Positions 1 through 13,500 of a DNA stretch of 64,000 nt are shown piece after piece. A program made the position numbers and the translations under genes. Position 1 is the first letter of the stretch. Each line of letters opens with the position of its first letter. The notes under the pieces were generated by a model that saw only the letters and a program-made list of their open reading frames with translations, did no database searches and had not been told where the DNA came from. The stretch spans positions 496,001 through 560,000 of the forward strand of contig JAQFVV010000287.1 of assembly GCA_028023455.1 (NCBI GenBank). Direction: 5' to 3'. The stretch is from Epiperipatus broadwayi. Taxonomy: Eukaryota; Onychophora; Udeonychophora; Euonychophora; Peripatidae.

Positions 1-186
1 TTCTGAATAAAACATATTATGATGAAATTGATGGTCTATTTTACATTGCTGTACTGAATAGCTATTTCATTTTATAGTTTTATTAGCTTTTGGTTAAAAA
101 TTGTAAAGATTAGTGCAGATATTATTTATACTAATTTTTAGTGTTAATTATATATGGGTGTGTATGTATGTAACATTAATGATGCA

Positions 187-324
187 GTAGCAAACTCTCC
201 ATACAGTAGAGACATCTAGTGTAAGCTTTAGTAATCAAAGGTTGCAAGAAGGTTTGTGCACTACTGTATGGAGAGTTTACTTCTATATTAGCAGCTTGTG
301 TAAACATAGGAAATGATGACCATG
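187..324. mobile_element. Family A copy, internally deleted and old
   Basis: GCAAACTCTCCATACAGTAG arm, a diverged middle (GTAATCAAAGGTTGCAAGAA), then CTACTGTATGGAGAGTTTAC and a degenerate GAAATGATGACCATG end. Confidence 0.6.
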
Positions 325-444
325 GGAAAATTAAAGAGAGGAAGAATTTTTGAAGATAGAAATTAAATTGTAAAGTTTAAAATAACATTATTTTTCAGTT
401 TTGCATTTTTTTCAGGGAATTTTATTTTATTTCCTTCTAACTAT

Positions 445-883
445 TTCAGTTACAAAGAAATCAAGTCATGTGTCACATGACCTAATTTAACAAGCTTGTA
501 TTACAAATGTTATATAAAGAGCTCGCAAATAAGCTCTTAACAAGTCTTGCAGAATATCACCAACCCCAGACCGGTTTCTGCTACTGGCTTCCTCAGTGAG
601 GTGCTAGCATATTCAACCATTAGATTAAAAATACTAGGACAAGCCCAACACTTTATCTAATGGATAACTATTAAATAGAAAATCTGAAATTTTCTGACTT
701 TCATATGTCTTCCAATCTAGCTATCGAACTTAAATAGCCATATGGGACTGAACCAAGTTCAGATACACCATATAATAATAGTTTTAACAATATAAAATCA
801 CCAAAGCCTTAATATCAAAAAATAAAATTACAAAAAAATCAAGTCATATGTCACATGACCTAATTTAACAAGCTTGAATTACT
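445..883 (-). mobile_element. Family B, tandem copy
   Basis: Non-coding repeat in which 458-505 (ATCAAGTCATGTGTCACATG, then CTAATTTAACAAGCTTG) recurs directly at about 836-884, giving a 378-bp monomer plus a partial second one. On the minus strand it holds CTGAGGA, a short hairpin and GAAACCGGTCTGGGG, parallel to the family A core GAAACTAGTCTGGGG. Otherwise families A and B share little. Confidence 0.7.
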
Positions 884-972
884 AGATAGGAATTTTATGC
901 ACAAACCTTCCTGAATCCATTGATTAATCCTGCTTGCACTAAGTGGTGCTACTGTATGGATAGTTTTGCCTC
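884..972. mobile_element. Family A arm fused to family B copy
   Basis: TAGATAGGAATTTTATGCAC through CCATTGATTAATCC to CTACTGTATGGATAGTTTTG. It directly abuts the right end of the family B copy at 445-883. Confidence 0.62.
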
Positions 973-1176
973 TGTGAATTTAAATATTACTGTGCATTTT
1001 CTTCTAAAAAACACATTCTGAACATTCACTTTCAAAAATATAAACTCACTATTCTTAAATACAAATCATACACATCTACTTTATATTTAACAAATACATT
1101 CTGCTGAAGTAATAATATATTGCTTCCAAAAAAAAACTGTTTAAACAGCAAAGAACCTTTTCATATTGCAAATACC

Positions 1177-1270
1177 CTGTGTGGTTTAGCACAATTGGTA
1201 AAACATCTGATTTGGGATCTGGAGGTCCCTGGATAGATTCTGGCACTCACTCTCATGAACAGTTCCTAGC
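1177..1270 (+). mobile_element. tRNA-Pro-like SINE head
   Basis: GTGTGGTTTAGCACAATTGG, GATTTGGGATCTGGAGGTCC and GGATAGATTCTGGCACTCAC match the tRNA-like head of the SINE at 38663-38792. Confidence 0.6.
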
Positions 1271-1408
1271 ATACACCCATTCACTTTAGAATAACATATA
1301 TTTATAATCATCAAATAAATAATACAAAATAAACAAAATCTGCTTTTAATAACATAATCAAGTCTTTTTAATTTTTTGAATAATTATTAGAAAGGACTAC
1401 ATATATAC

Positions 1409-1519
1409 CTGTATAGCTTTAGTATTCATACTGCTTGTTCCTCTTACATGAAGTAGATAACAATCTCCAGGTCCTTCATCTTGAGCATTGGCATTTCTAA
1501 AACCACTTGCTTTACCACC
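1409..1519 (-). CDS. Villin-like exon 8: G4-G5 linker and start of G5
   Basis: 111 bp, 37 codons, phase 0 to 0. The acceptor is TTTATTAG and the donor is GTATAT. It encodes [19 protein letters not shown] then [20 protein letters not shown] after the F-E strand and the L-L-H-V-R-G strand mark the beginning of the fifth gelsolin repeat. The following exon lies left of the window, so the rest of G5, G6 and any headpiece are not visible. Confidence 0.93.
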
Positions 1520-4500
1520 CTAATAAAAACACAAATCTATTTTGATTCATTACTGTATTATATTGTTATTAAAATACAAACCAAAAAAAGTATTAATTTT
1601 TGTTATTTATTTTATCAAATATATTACTTATTTTTATGCAAAACATGTTTATTTGCGATTGTTTCAGTTTTTATTATATTACTGCTCAGTATAAAAAAAT
1701 CGTAAGCCGTTGGTCTTGGCACAACTGATAAGGAAATTATTTCAATATAGAATCCCATAGTTATTAGATGCAACATTTTATACTTTATTTTGCATTGAGC
1801 TAATAGATGGCGCTTAAATTCTCTCAAATTCTTCAAATGGAAAGTGAACTTTTAGATATTTTTGTTCATCACCAGTGCTAGACCATCAGCAATAGCATTT
1901 AAAAGCTCTAATGTGTAGTGTTAAAAACAAACTCTTACATTATATATATTACGTAATATATATGTGACTATATAGGGAGCTTCAAAGTTTTGGCTTATAA
2001 GATGAAACGATATAAATTTTTAATAAGAGGAATTAAATGTAAATTTAAAATATTTGGAAGATTACTATATTAATGAAAATAAATTAATAAAAATATTTAA
2101 CTGGATTATATAGAGAGGATAACAAACAATGTTGGACATGAAAGATTTTACAATCTGTGTATTTATATTTAATAAAAAATGGATTAAAGGTGTAGATGTA
2201 TTACAGGTATATAATTATAAGAATGAAAAAAAGGATAGATTAATTAGAAGAAAAAAAAAGAATTATGATATACAGTTGGGGAGAATAGAATGAGTATAAA
2301 TAAAAAAATAGTTTGGAGTTGTATAGGAATAAAAAATATATTAAATATAAAAGTATGTATGATAAGACTAAAGGAAATTTGTGGTTATTTAATGCAAAGG
2401 CAGGAACTTTAGATAGTACAGAAGGACAAAATGGAATAAGAATTTGATTATTAGATGCTGTTGAGTTGGGAGAGAATGTTGAATACTTATTTTTGGAGTG
2501 TAAGATTTTGAAAAAAAAATCAGGAAAATTATATGAGAATGGAAGAAAACTAAAGATAAAGAAAGTAAAAATGGGTAGAGACTTAAAATTTTTATTTAGA
2601 ACATTTAATAATGAAGTTGATGAAGATAAGATAATGGAACTGTTAAAATAGCTTTTATTACAATGAAAAAAAAAAACATCTGGAAAAGCATTTGGTAAGA
2701 GTTTATTGAGGTATATAAAACTTTCTTTAAAGAAAAGGTGTTGAACTTGGCTATTACTGGGTATATAGTTTAAGCATAGGAACTTCAAGCTTAATTTAAA
2801 CAGAAGCCATACTATAACCTCTCGCATTAGTTGCAGCTATTTAATACAATAAATGGTAGTTGGGGAATATCTGTCCTGCCACTGCTAGAGACGTCATTTC
2901 TGCAAAAATTGCAGAAATATTCAGAGTAGGGGCCCAAAAGCAGATGATGCAAAGTTCCAGACACTAGATGGCGCTGTTCACCATGCATACGCACAGAAAC
3001 ATTATGCCAAGTAGCAGTCAGCACTACTGCCCGCTTGGTAGCGCTGTTTATTACATTAATTTAACTTTTTATCCAAATATGTTTATAATGAGGCAGTTTC
3101 AACTGGAAACGATTGGCACAAGTACGATTAATACATTATAAAATAACAGACAAATGTCAACCAATTATTAAAAGAAAGGAATGGCTACCCATTCTTTTAG
3201 CTCTGATGGTAATTTTACCATTAATGTATTGCTGTTATTATAAATCAAAGATTGAAATCTGAATATCAGTTTGATTTAAGTACAGCATAAATGATCTGAA
3301 ATCACCATTTAATTATTTTAACAACTCTCAAATATTAAATAAAATGTCAGTTAATAAATGTAATCATAAATAATTATAGGTCTACTGATATGAAACCAAA
3401 ACAGAAGTAATAGTCAAATGTTCTATTACTATTATTGTTGCTTATAACACTTCTTTTCATATACACTTCAATGCAAACTTCTTTATTTTCCTTACAGTTT
3501 CGACTGTCCAGCAGTCTTCATCAGAATACTTCTATGCTTCTCTGATTTATTAAAGTTAGTATTACATAGCTCTTTAGGAATAGTTACTTCCATTTCAGTT
3601 CATATTATTAAAAAGTAGTAATTCAAATCTAATACGAAAACTTTGCGTACGAATAAAAATACTTGTAAAATAATATAGGCGCTATTACACCAGAATGCAA
3701 AGCTATTTTATACTTAAAACAAAATAAAATTATACTATTCTGCGAGCGCTTTCAAGAGACGAGCTCTCATCTTCATAGCTCTAAGTGAATTAATTATATG
3801 CAATTATGCAAAGTTCAATGTTAATTGCTCCATTTTCTTGATATTGTGAAACATGTGTCCTTGCGGTTGATGGCGTTGCAATCCATCGATATGAAGCAGG
3901 ACTCCTTCACTTTTCTTTTCAAATCATGCCTTTCTTTGCAGACCAGGCTGACATCTTGAGGTTCACACTGGTGTCCTGTTATTTTTTGATGAATTGCAAA
4001 AATTGAATACCGTGATGGATCTGACTGAGCTTTAATGTATGCATATTTACGTTGTTGTAATCTGGTTTCTATTGCTCCTTGGTCTCCCCATAATATGAGG
4101 CTCTACAATTTGCATGAGTGCATGCGTTATTATAAACGGCTTGAAGTGTTTGAGAAAGTGCTAATTTATCTTTAGTGTTCTTAAGCAATCTGTTAGAACT
4201 GGGGGGACTGTCTGTTAAATATTTCATAAAATTTGTTATGTAAATTAGGAATGTATGGCAGCAGCAGCCTGTGTGTATGTGCATTGGGTGTATTGTTGGT
4301 TACTTTATTGTTAAAATGTATGATCTTTCTGGCCATCAGCCTGTGTTTGAACCCCATCTTCAGTAAGTCTTCCCTGTATAATATTAAATGTCTTCCTGTC
4401 TGCATCCAACTTACACAGCTGTTGGTTCCTGTGCAGAAAAGATGTGAGCCCAGCTAATTTATGGTTGGTGGGTGTGATGGAACTGGGTTGGATATAGCCT

Positions 4501-7500
4501 CTTACTTCAACTGGTTTCATAAACATTTTGTATGTCAAGGGTGTGTGTTCACGTTGAACCAACAAATCTAGATATTTTACTTGCTTATTAAGATCTTCCC
4601 ATTCCAGGTTTAAAGTCAAAAGAGAGCTGTTCTGGAGTTCATTTTTGATTTCATTAATGACATCAGAGTTGGCAACTATAAACAGATCATCCACATATCT
4701 AGTGTAGATTTTAAAATTTGATAAGTTATATTTTGGCAAGATATGTTGTTCATGATGGTCAATTACAATGCTGGCAATAATCCCACTAATTGAAAGACCC
4801 ATAGGCCATCCACCCTTGATTATTTACAATCACATGTATTAACTGATGTTTCATTTAGAATTTGGGGGTTGTTAAAAATGGGGCATGGCCTTTATTGTCT
4901 GAATAGTTAAATAGTTGATTTCAGATCATTTACACTATTTATAAATCAAACTAATATTCAGATTTCAATCTCTGGCTTATAACACTGTCAATAAATTAAT
5001 ATTTATATACCATCAAAGCTAAAAGAATGGGTTGGTCATTCCATTCTTTTAATAATTTGTTGACATTTGACTATCACTTTATTATGTGGCTCTTTGGGTG
5101 TTAGTTATTTTCATTTCAGTTTCATATCATTAAAGCTATGATTATTTATAATTAAACTATTTTTAAATTTGGTTGTATATCGTGCAATTTAAGATAATTA
5201 AAAATTATTTTTGAGCCTACATGTTCATGAACAGATATTAATGAATTGGTTTGTAACTTTGCAAATCTAAAAGTAAGAAAAATTAACTATTTTTAAAGAA
5301 GGCAAACTCTAATATTATAAAGTAAATATTGAATAGAAAACATATATATGTTATTTGTTTATCATCGGAAATATAATTTTGTTTTTAAATAAATATAATT
5401 ATTTTATAGTTTTATGATCCGATGCCATTTGCTTAAAGGGAGACTAAGATTCTATGTATAGGTAAGAGCTTAGAATTCCTAACTTGCTTCTGTTCATTAG
5501 CAAATTACTTCAACTAGTAAGTCAACTATTCACCCCAAACTGTTAACTTTATTTAATAATTATTGAACTAACATAAAAAATTGAGGTACTTTTGAGTTAC
5601 CAAGTAAACCAAGATGGCAGCCTTATTTTTAATCAATGTCCAGTTTCGAGGGCCTATAATCTACCGAAGATGTGAAAGTTGTTAAATTAAAACAAAATTA
5701 ATAAATCAATTGTAAAATTTAAAAAAAATAATAAATTCAGATAAATTTCATTAAAAAGCTTTATTTCAATTTTATATATATATATATTATAATGTGGTAA
5801 ATGATGAGATATTCTTAATATTACTGTTCTTTAATTCAAGTCAGCATGTTTCTTTATGTCCACAGGTTTTTTGGGTAAACTAACATAATGATAAAAATTT
5901 GGAACTTTCATGTCACAAAATGCTATGTAGTGAACTATTTTCAAAGGTACGGAATCCTGTCCTCGCTCAAAAAGTGTGTTAATGGTCACAATATGATTAC
6001 ACGCCACTGATATGAATAAAGTGTAAATATTGTATTTTTTTTTCTTTCATTTTTCTGCTAATAAGTTGATCAAAAAAAAAACTGTAAATATTGTAAAACT
6101 ACTAAACATGATCACCATCTCTTATACTGGCACATAACTATTGTATGAAGAGTTTTGCCTGTTTGTAAATATTGTAATTAATTTTTCCACAATTTCTTTT
6201 TTTAAAATAACAGTAATAAAAAATAAAATTTATCAGGCATTGTTTTTGTAAACATTAGAGGGGGGGGGGACTGTAGACTTATCAAAAATAAAGGATGCCA
6301 TCTTGATTTACTTAAAAACTCACAAGTATCAAAACTGATTTTAAAAGAATAATAATTTGTAATTACTATAATATTGTTTGTATTTATTAAATGACTGAAG
6401 TAAAAATTATAAGCAACTAAAAAAAATTTTTTTAATTTCAGATATTATTCTATATGTATTGAAATAGTGCGATTGACAAAATTTAGAAGAGTAGAAATGC
6501 TTTTCTCTGATTACGTTTGATTTTAAATTGATTGACTTTATTTTTACAATACTTTATTTAACTTGCTATTTATATATATATTTGGATCGATGAGCTCTTC
6601 AAGGTTATATATAAATAGCATGCAAGGTCTTGCTAAGCAAATACGAAAATGTTTTCTGCCATACAAGAATTTACAGGTTAAAATTTATTTAGATAGTGAT
6701 AATTGTAAAAGACCCAGAAAGAGGCCACATGTGAGGTGGGTGGATGAAATAAGAAAGTGTGCAGGGGTGATGTGGAGAAGAGAAGCTAAAAATCGGAGGA
6801 GATGGACTGAACTTGGAGATACCTTCATCCTGCAGTGGATTGATAATGGTTGATGATAATGATCAATTGGGAGAAGGAAAATCTATTTGCCATAGATGTA
6901 AACAAAGCCAAATTGAAATTGACTCCAATTAATATTCTCAAGGCAGAACCTCTAAATGCATATTTCTAATATTCTTATGAAAAATTAAATCCCATTTGTA
7001 TTTGGCATTGTTTATATCCACAATGAATAGATTTTATTCTCAAAGTTATTTTGCTCTAAATTAGCATCCTATACAATTTATTCAGGGTTGTAATCATAGT
7101 TCAATTCATATCAGTTAGATATTAATGCTGTGAGATTTTTGCATTCACCAACCCAAATATATAATTCTTTTTATATAAAATTTCTAATATGTATGTGTGA
7201 CAAATTATATCTATTTATCATTAATAATACTAATCAAAATTAAATTAAAAAATCATTACCAATTGATTTCACTGTTAAAAGCAAACATCTCAAATGTGAA
7301 CTAACTTAAAAAAAACCCATACACACCAATCTATTCTTCTATTCAGTTACACATAACATTCCATTTATTTTAGATTGAAAAAGCTTTCATCAATTTTAAT
7401 TTTCTACATCATATTGCAAGCACTTGACAATGCAATCCAAAATGCTACATCCCATTGCATTGCACCCCAAATTTGTAGTATTTATCTTTGCTTATAAAAA

Positions 7501-10500
7501 CAATCTTGAAATTACTGATAGTTGATTTACTATCACTTAGACTTGCATTTTATCAACACTAAATTTCATCATAAAAAGAATGAAGAAAAAAGTTAACAAT
7601 TTAATTTTTGTTGTTTTCTTAATGTGTTTATGTAATTTTTTTAAATATTAATATTAAATAATATCTCACCTCTATTGCTAAAAGGAGGTTGCCTTGACAA
7701 CAGTTTGAAATTCTTATTGTTTTCTATATTGGGATTGTCTAATTGTTGACTGGTTTCTAATGGTTAAATATATTTTGTATTCTTCTACTTTCTTTTAAAA
7801 TTAAACTCAGTTTTTATCATATATAAATACTGTATTTACAACATTTTTTTTTAAAATCTGCTTTATCACATAATAAAAATCCAGAAATATTAAGAACCAA
7901 TTCTTAAATAAATGTTTTAAATATATCCTTGCAGCACTTTATTCAATATAAATGTTGTTAGTTGTATATGTTTGTCTGCTGAACATTATTTTATATTATT
8001 ATTATTATTTTTTATAGATGTGTATGCTATATATTTATGTCATTTCAAGTAACCAATTTCAAACTTTAAATTGTTCTTAATGTTATCCTCTTTATAAAAT
8101 ATATAATGTTGATCAACTTTATATAAAAGCTATAGTAGATACCTTAGGTTTAAATAAAATGTATTTATTAAATTTTATTTAAAGTTAAGTTGTCCATTGT
8201 AAATTTTATATAAAGTTGATCAAGATTGTATACATGTGAGTGTGTTAAACATATGTACTGTAAATTATATATCTGTTTAAAATGTATATTATATAATATT
8301 GCTTAATACCCATGAATTTAGATTATCCATATGGAGTCTTAAAAACTAAATACCATTCCTGGCAGCAGTTTTATTGTATAATATTTTTTTTTTATTACAG
8401 TTGTTGAAATTATATAATTGATATTACAAATTCTTATATATGTATAGGATAATTTTATAAATAAATATATAATAGTAAGTATATATACTATATAATAAAA
8501 TTATATGATACTGAAGATGGCAGTTACACTGTAAGCTGGTTTAACTTAATGTTTATTTATATTATTAGAAGTCATATAAATTTTATAGTTATCTCCAATT
8601 TTGTCATATAATATTATATATAAATACATACATATACATAATAAATCATCAAGTACTTCAATTAAATGAATATGTAAATAAACTCAATAGACATTTGACA
8701 TGGAATATGATATATGTTTAAACTTTTCAAAAATCACAAATGGACTGTCAGTACTTTTATACCACATACATTGTTAATATTAAAATAATTTATATATATA
8801 ATAATATAAATGCATAAATATAAAGACATAACTATTATGAAGATATTTTTTTTAAAATATCATAAGTAATAAAATTATAAAAATGATGGTAGTGATGGTC
8901 ATGATGATGATGATGATAATATTTTTTATTTACCTCAAAAACAATCATTTTTCCTTCAAATATGGCCATAAAATGAGGTGGTTCTTTTCCCTGAACAACT
9001 CTTACCTGCAATAAGAAAGATCTGATAAATTTTGTAAAAAAATTACTAATTATAAAATGAATTCTAAAACTGTATATGCATGCAAAACTTTTCATATAAA
9101 AAGTAACAATAAACTCCAAACACTCACATTTACAGATCTTAAAAAAAATCAATAAAATTTGTAGTCATAATTTTGACTATTTCTATCATCTAGATGAATT
9201 ATTAAATATTTTCAGAAAAAATTCAAATTTATTTATACTTTTCCAAATACATTTATCTATTAAAACTAACATATTGGGCAATGTGATACACAATCTTTTG
9301 AGTAATATTATTTTCTCTTCTTCAGGTATTACCGTCTAACGAATGACAGCTAATATGGAAATTGATCCAATGACTTTTAGATTTGTGAATACTGAAAAGG
9401 TGATGCTCTAACGTCTGTCTTTGACAGAATAATTTAATAGATTAGATCATCATCTTAAATCTTGAAGAATATTCTTAAAATGCAATTGTAAAGAGTAGAT
9501 TACATTGCAACATTAAAAAGATTAATGATGATAGGAATGTAGAACAGGATGTTTCCATTTCTCCAAAGTTTTTTACAGCAATTTTACAGAAAGTATTTTG
9601 TGGAATTAAAATAAGGATAAAGAGAATAAAAATAAATGCTTGAGACTTTCAGAAATATTACAAGAGCTATCAGATAAAGGCAAGAAAGTATGAGTGCTAA
9701 AAAGGATTAAATAATATTAAATAGTTTCACAAAAAAATTATAATAAATCAGAATATGTAAACTATAAATACCTTGTACAGATTATTAATGCAAACAGAAG
9801 CACAATAAATAAAATTAATCATAGAATTAAACTTGGTAATAGTATTCTTGGTAATAATAATTTAATATTAAGACTAAATATGTATACGTACTTGAAAAGG
9901 AAGGATTTAATATAGATTTGGAAGATCTTTTTTTTTTTTGTAAAAAGAAAAAAAACTATAAACACTGTAGCCTTCACAACAAAATAAGAAGAAATATGCA
10001 TTGGGAATAAAAATAGAAAGTGAATACAATAATAAGAGAGCAAAGGGATATTACTGACATCATTGAAAAAACTAAAATGTTGAAATGGAAGTCACCAGAA
10101 TAGGTCACGGTAAATAAACAACCAAATGTAAGAGATTTAATAAATACTAGACATGTGATGAATGAAAGAGATAAAATAAAGTTTTCTGGAATAAAATGCA
10201 GAATAAAAATTATTGTTTGGCGAAAAGGATTAAATTTGAAGTGATCCTGATCCTGAAATAATAATGATTGAAAATCTGGATTTTGTTTATTTCAGTTTAC
10301 GATTAGATTACACTTAAATGAACTATTAAAAAATCTTTTAATAAAATCCGTTGACTTTTTTTTTATGATGATAATATGTTAATAGTATAAAAATATTCCA
10401 CTTGAGAATTTGCTATTTTTTCAAATTGTGTTTTCATGTCCTCATTATCCGATGGATAAACACTCCTTCTTAACAAGTAATTATGATTTATTGATTATGA

Positions 10501-13500
10501 TTTAGCAGTGCAGATATAATAAAGCAATGAACTACACTGTATCAAAGTACATGACTTCAATTACATGATATCCAATAAAAATGTAAGCAACAAACAAAAA
10601 AATATTAAAATTCACAAATTTAATATACTTTATGAATATTATATATAGAGCTTGCAAATAAGCTCTCTAACAAGCTTTGCATAATATCCCCAACCCCAGA
10701 CCTGTTTCTGCTTCTGGCGTCCTCAGTGAGATGCTAGAATATTCAAGCATTAGATTAAAAATACCAGGACAAGCCCAGCACTTTATCTAATGGATAACTA
10801 TTAAGTAGAAAATCTGAAATTTTCAGACATTCATATGACTTCCAATCCAGCTGATGAAGGCAGTAGCAGAAACCGGTTTGGGGTTGGGCATATTATGCAA
10901 AGCTTGTTAAGAGCTTATTTGCAAGCTCTATATATAACATTTGTAATACAAGCTTGTTAAATTAGGTCATGTGACACATGACTTGATTTCTTTGTAATAA
11001 TATTTTAGGAAGGGTGAGAATGACTTTTCCAACTCAAGCCCATACGCAATGACATTTGAAAAAAAAAATTATGTTAAAAGCACATAATTTTATTCTTCCT
11101 TTATTATCCTTTCCAATTTTATATGCAATATTCTGTGTAATAAAATATTTTCTAAGCATATTGCAAAAAGTTTTATAAAATTTATGACTTAAAAACATCA
11201 AGACAATTACAAGAGATTCTAATTTCTTGATAACATAACCACTATGATGTTTCAATAAAAAATAAAAAAAAGTTTTTGAAAATATATATATTCTTCAGAT
11301 CATATTTAATAGTGATGAAGTCAGATATTTTGCTTTTTATTATACTTAAAAAACAAAAATACAGGTCTTTTTTTTTTTTTCCAGCGAATGAATGAGTGAT
11401 TGCACACTCAAGAAAATATATGAAAATGTGTCCCTCAACTTTATACATGCAAACTATACATAAAAAAGTATCTGGGTTGTATATATGTGCTTGTTGAAAA
11501 TACTATATACTACAGTTCAATAAACAGTACATATTCTAATCAAAGTTTATGAACAAAATATAAGCTATTATACACAATATACATTTTGATATAAGGGGGC
11601 TCGGATCAAAATATAGTGTAGTTCATGGGTGTGCTGTATTTATTTTTTATTAAAAAAAAATTTTCAAATTTATTTTAATTTGACCCAATTTTGAAACACC
11701 TTATAATTAGAAGCAATATAAATTTAAAATGGTATATTAAACCTTTAATGAACCCTGTTGTTAGATCTGCACATTAATATATGTCGTTGAGTTTACTGAC
11801 ATCTAAAATTAGAATCAAGCAATAATATTTAATCATTATCAGAGATAGATATCATTGTCTGTTATGATTTTAATGCAACTTATTTTAGCATCTTAATATT
11901 AGATTATTAATATTAGATCATAAATCTTAATAATTTCTCTATCATTAAGATCATTAAATTTTATAAAATAATCTAAAAGTTAGATAATTGGACAAGCAGA
12001 CAATATTCAAGACCCATGTAAAAGACTGATATTTTATCCTGAAATCCTTGGCACCTAGTTATTTCACTTTACCATTATATTAAATAAATAAAATATTAAA
12101 GTTTATGATGTAGCCGAAATATAGGAACGTATAATCAAACAGGTGTTACTGACCTCATTGAAAAAATTAAAAGATTGAAATGGAGTTGGGCTGGACATAT
12201 TGCTAGAAGAGATGATAACAGATGGATAATTGAAATTTTAAATTGGATTCCAAGAGATTGTAAAAGACCCAGAAAGAGACCACATGTGAGATGGATGGAT
12301 GAAATAAGAAAGTGGGCAGAGGTGATGTGGAGAAGAGAAGCTAAAGATCGGAGAAGATGGATTAAACTTGGAGAGACCTTCATCCTGCAGTGGATTGATA
12401 ATAGTTTATGATGATGATGATGATAATCAACTGCATTAAGAGAAGTGTAAAAAATGGCAAATTATTATCAACAATTATGCAGTATTACTGCTTGATTATA
12501 TTGTGATATAGCCTAGACATAAACCTTAACATAAAATGCATATATCATGGAAACATTGTGGGGAAAAGCAGTCTATAACACAGATATTCATATAACAAAG
12601 CTCTCAATAAACTCTCCATTTATTCGGTTTTTATTCCGTACCAAAGCACATGCCAGCATGAGTGTGTACCAGATAATCCCACAATCATGTGCAGAGAGAG
12701 GCATGATCTCAAAAGAAAAGTTAAGGAAGTCTTCATCTCCAGAAACAAAGATGCCATCAATAGGAAGGACACATGCTATGCTTTATCAAGGAAATGGAAT
12801 GTCTAGAATAATTAACACAAATTTGCATATCATTAACTTCATTAACAGTTAAGCTATGATTATGAAGGCTAGACCCTTCATAAGCGCTAAGCATATTCAT
12901 TCGTATTTATTTATTTATTAACAATTTACAGGTTTGAGGACAATTGCACTACACACACAAAAGGACTAGTATAATTATTATTATGATAAATTAAATTATA
13001 TATTATTTTATTTATATAAGTTTTTATCTTATTAGTTTCAATTACTATTTATATTTACTATACGTATTCCCACACACAGCAAGCTAGAGTAATCAATGGT
13101 TGCCAGAAGGCTTGTGCATAAAATTCCCATCTAGTGTCTACTCATGCAATATCCCCAGACTAGTTTCTGGCTTGTGGCCTTTGTCAGTGAGGAGCCTTGG
13201 ATCTGAGAGCACTGCACCTAGATCTTAGGATCCCTGTGTGGCAATACGTGCAGTGAGTTTTGCCTGTTTTAATAACAGTTATAAGCAAGCATAAGAAATG
13301 GTGATCATGTGATGTTTATTGACTATTTATATTTCTTGTTATCAAAGTGTAATATGAACCATTCTATTTTTACAATGTCTATTGTATCTGTTTTACAGAA
13401 TTATGCAATACTTATTTTTGATAAATCTCATGCTACATGTGTTAGAAATATTTATGGGCCATAGGTATTCTTCCTTCATATTGATACAGAGTAATTTTTG

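Larger units (their letters stand above)
3136..5150 (-). mobile_element. Penelope-like element (PLE) remnant
   Basis: The minus strand carries a broken Penelope-type ORF: reverse transcriptase (4802-4311) followed by GIY-YIG nuclease remains (about 4145-4010). The coding part is bracketed by inverted copies of the same ~190 bp: 3136-3330 and, reversed, 4900-5085 (TGAAATCTGAATA, ATGATCTGAAATCA blocks). About 45 bp near 3565-3612 also recurs directly at 5095-5140. Inverted and direct partial duplications at the ends are usual for PLEs. A hammerhead-like tail lies at 3496-3530. Confidence 0.8.

Noticed and set aside
2240-2827. Minus-strand 195-codon frame
   Set aside because: Phe/Leu/Ser-rich translation of the A-rich complement of a LINE remnant; composition artefact.
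8901-8918. GAT run as an RTE tail
   Set aside because: No RTE sequence upstream on either strand; it is next to exon 7 and looks like a plain trinucleotide run.
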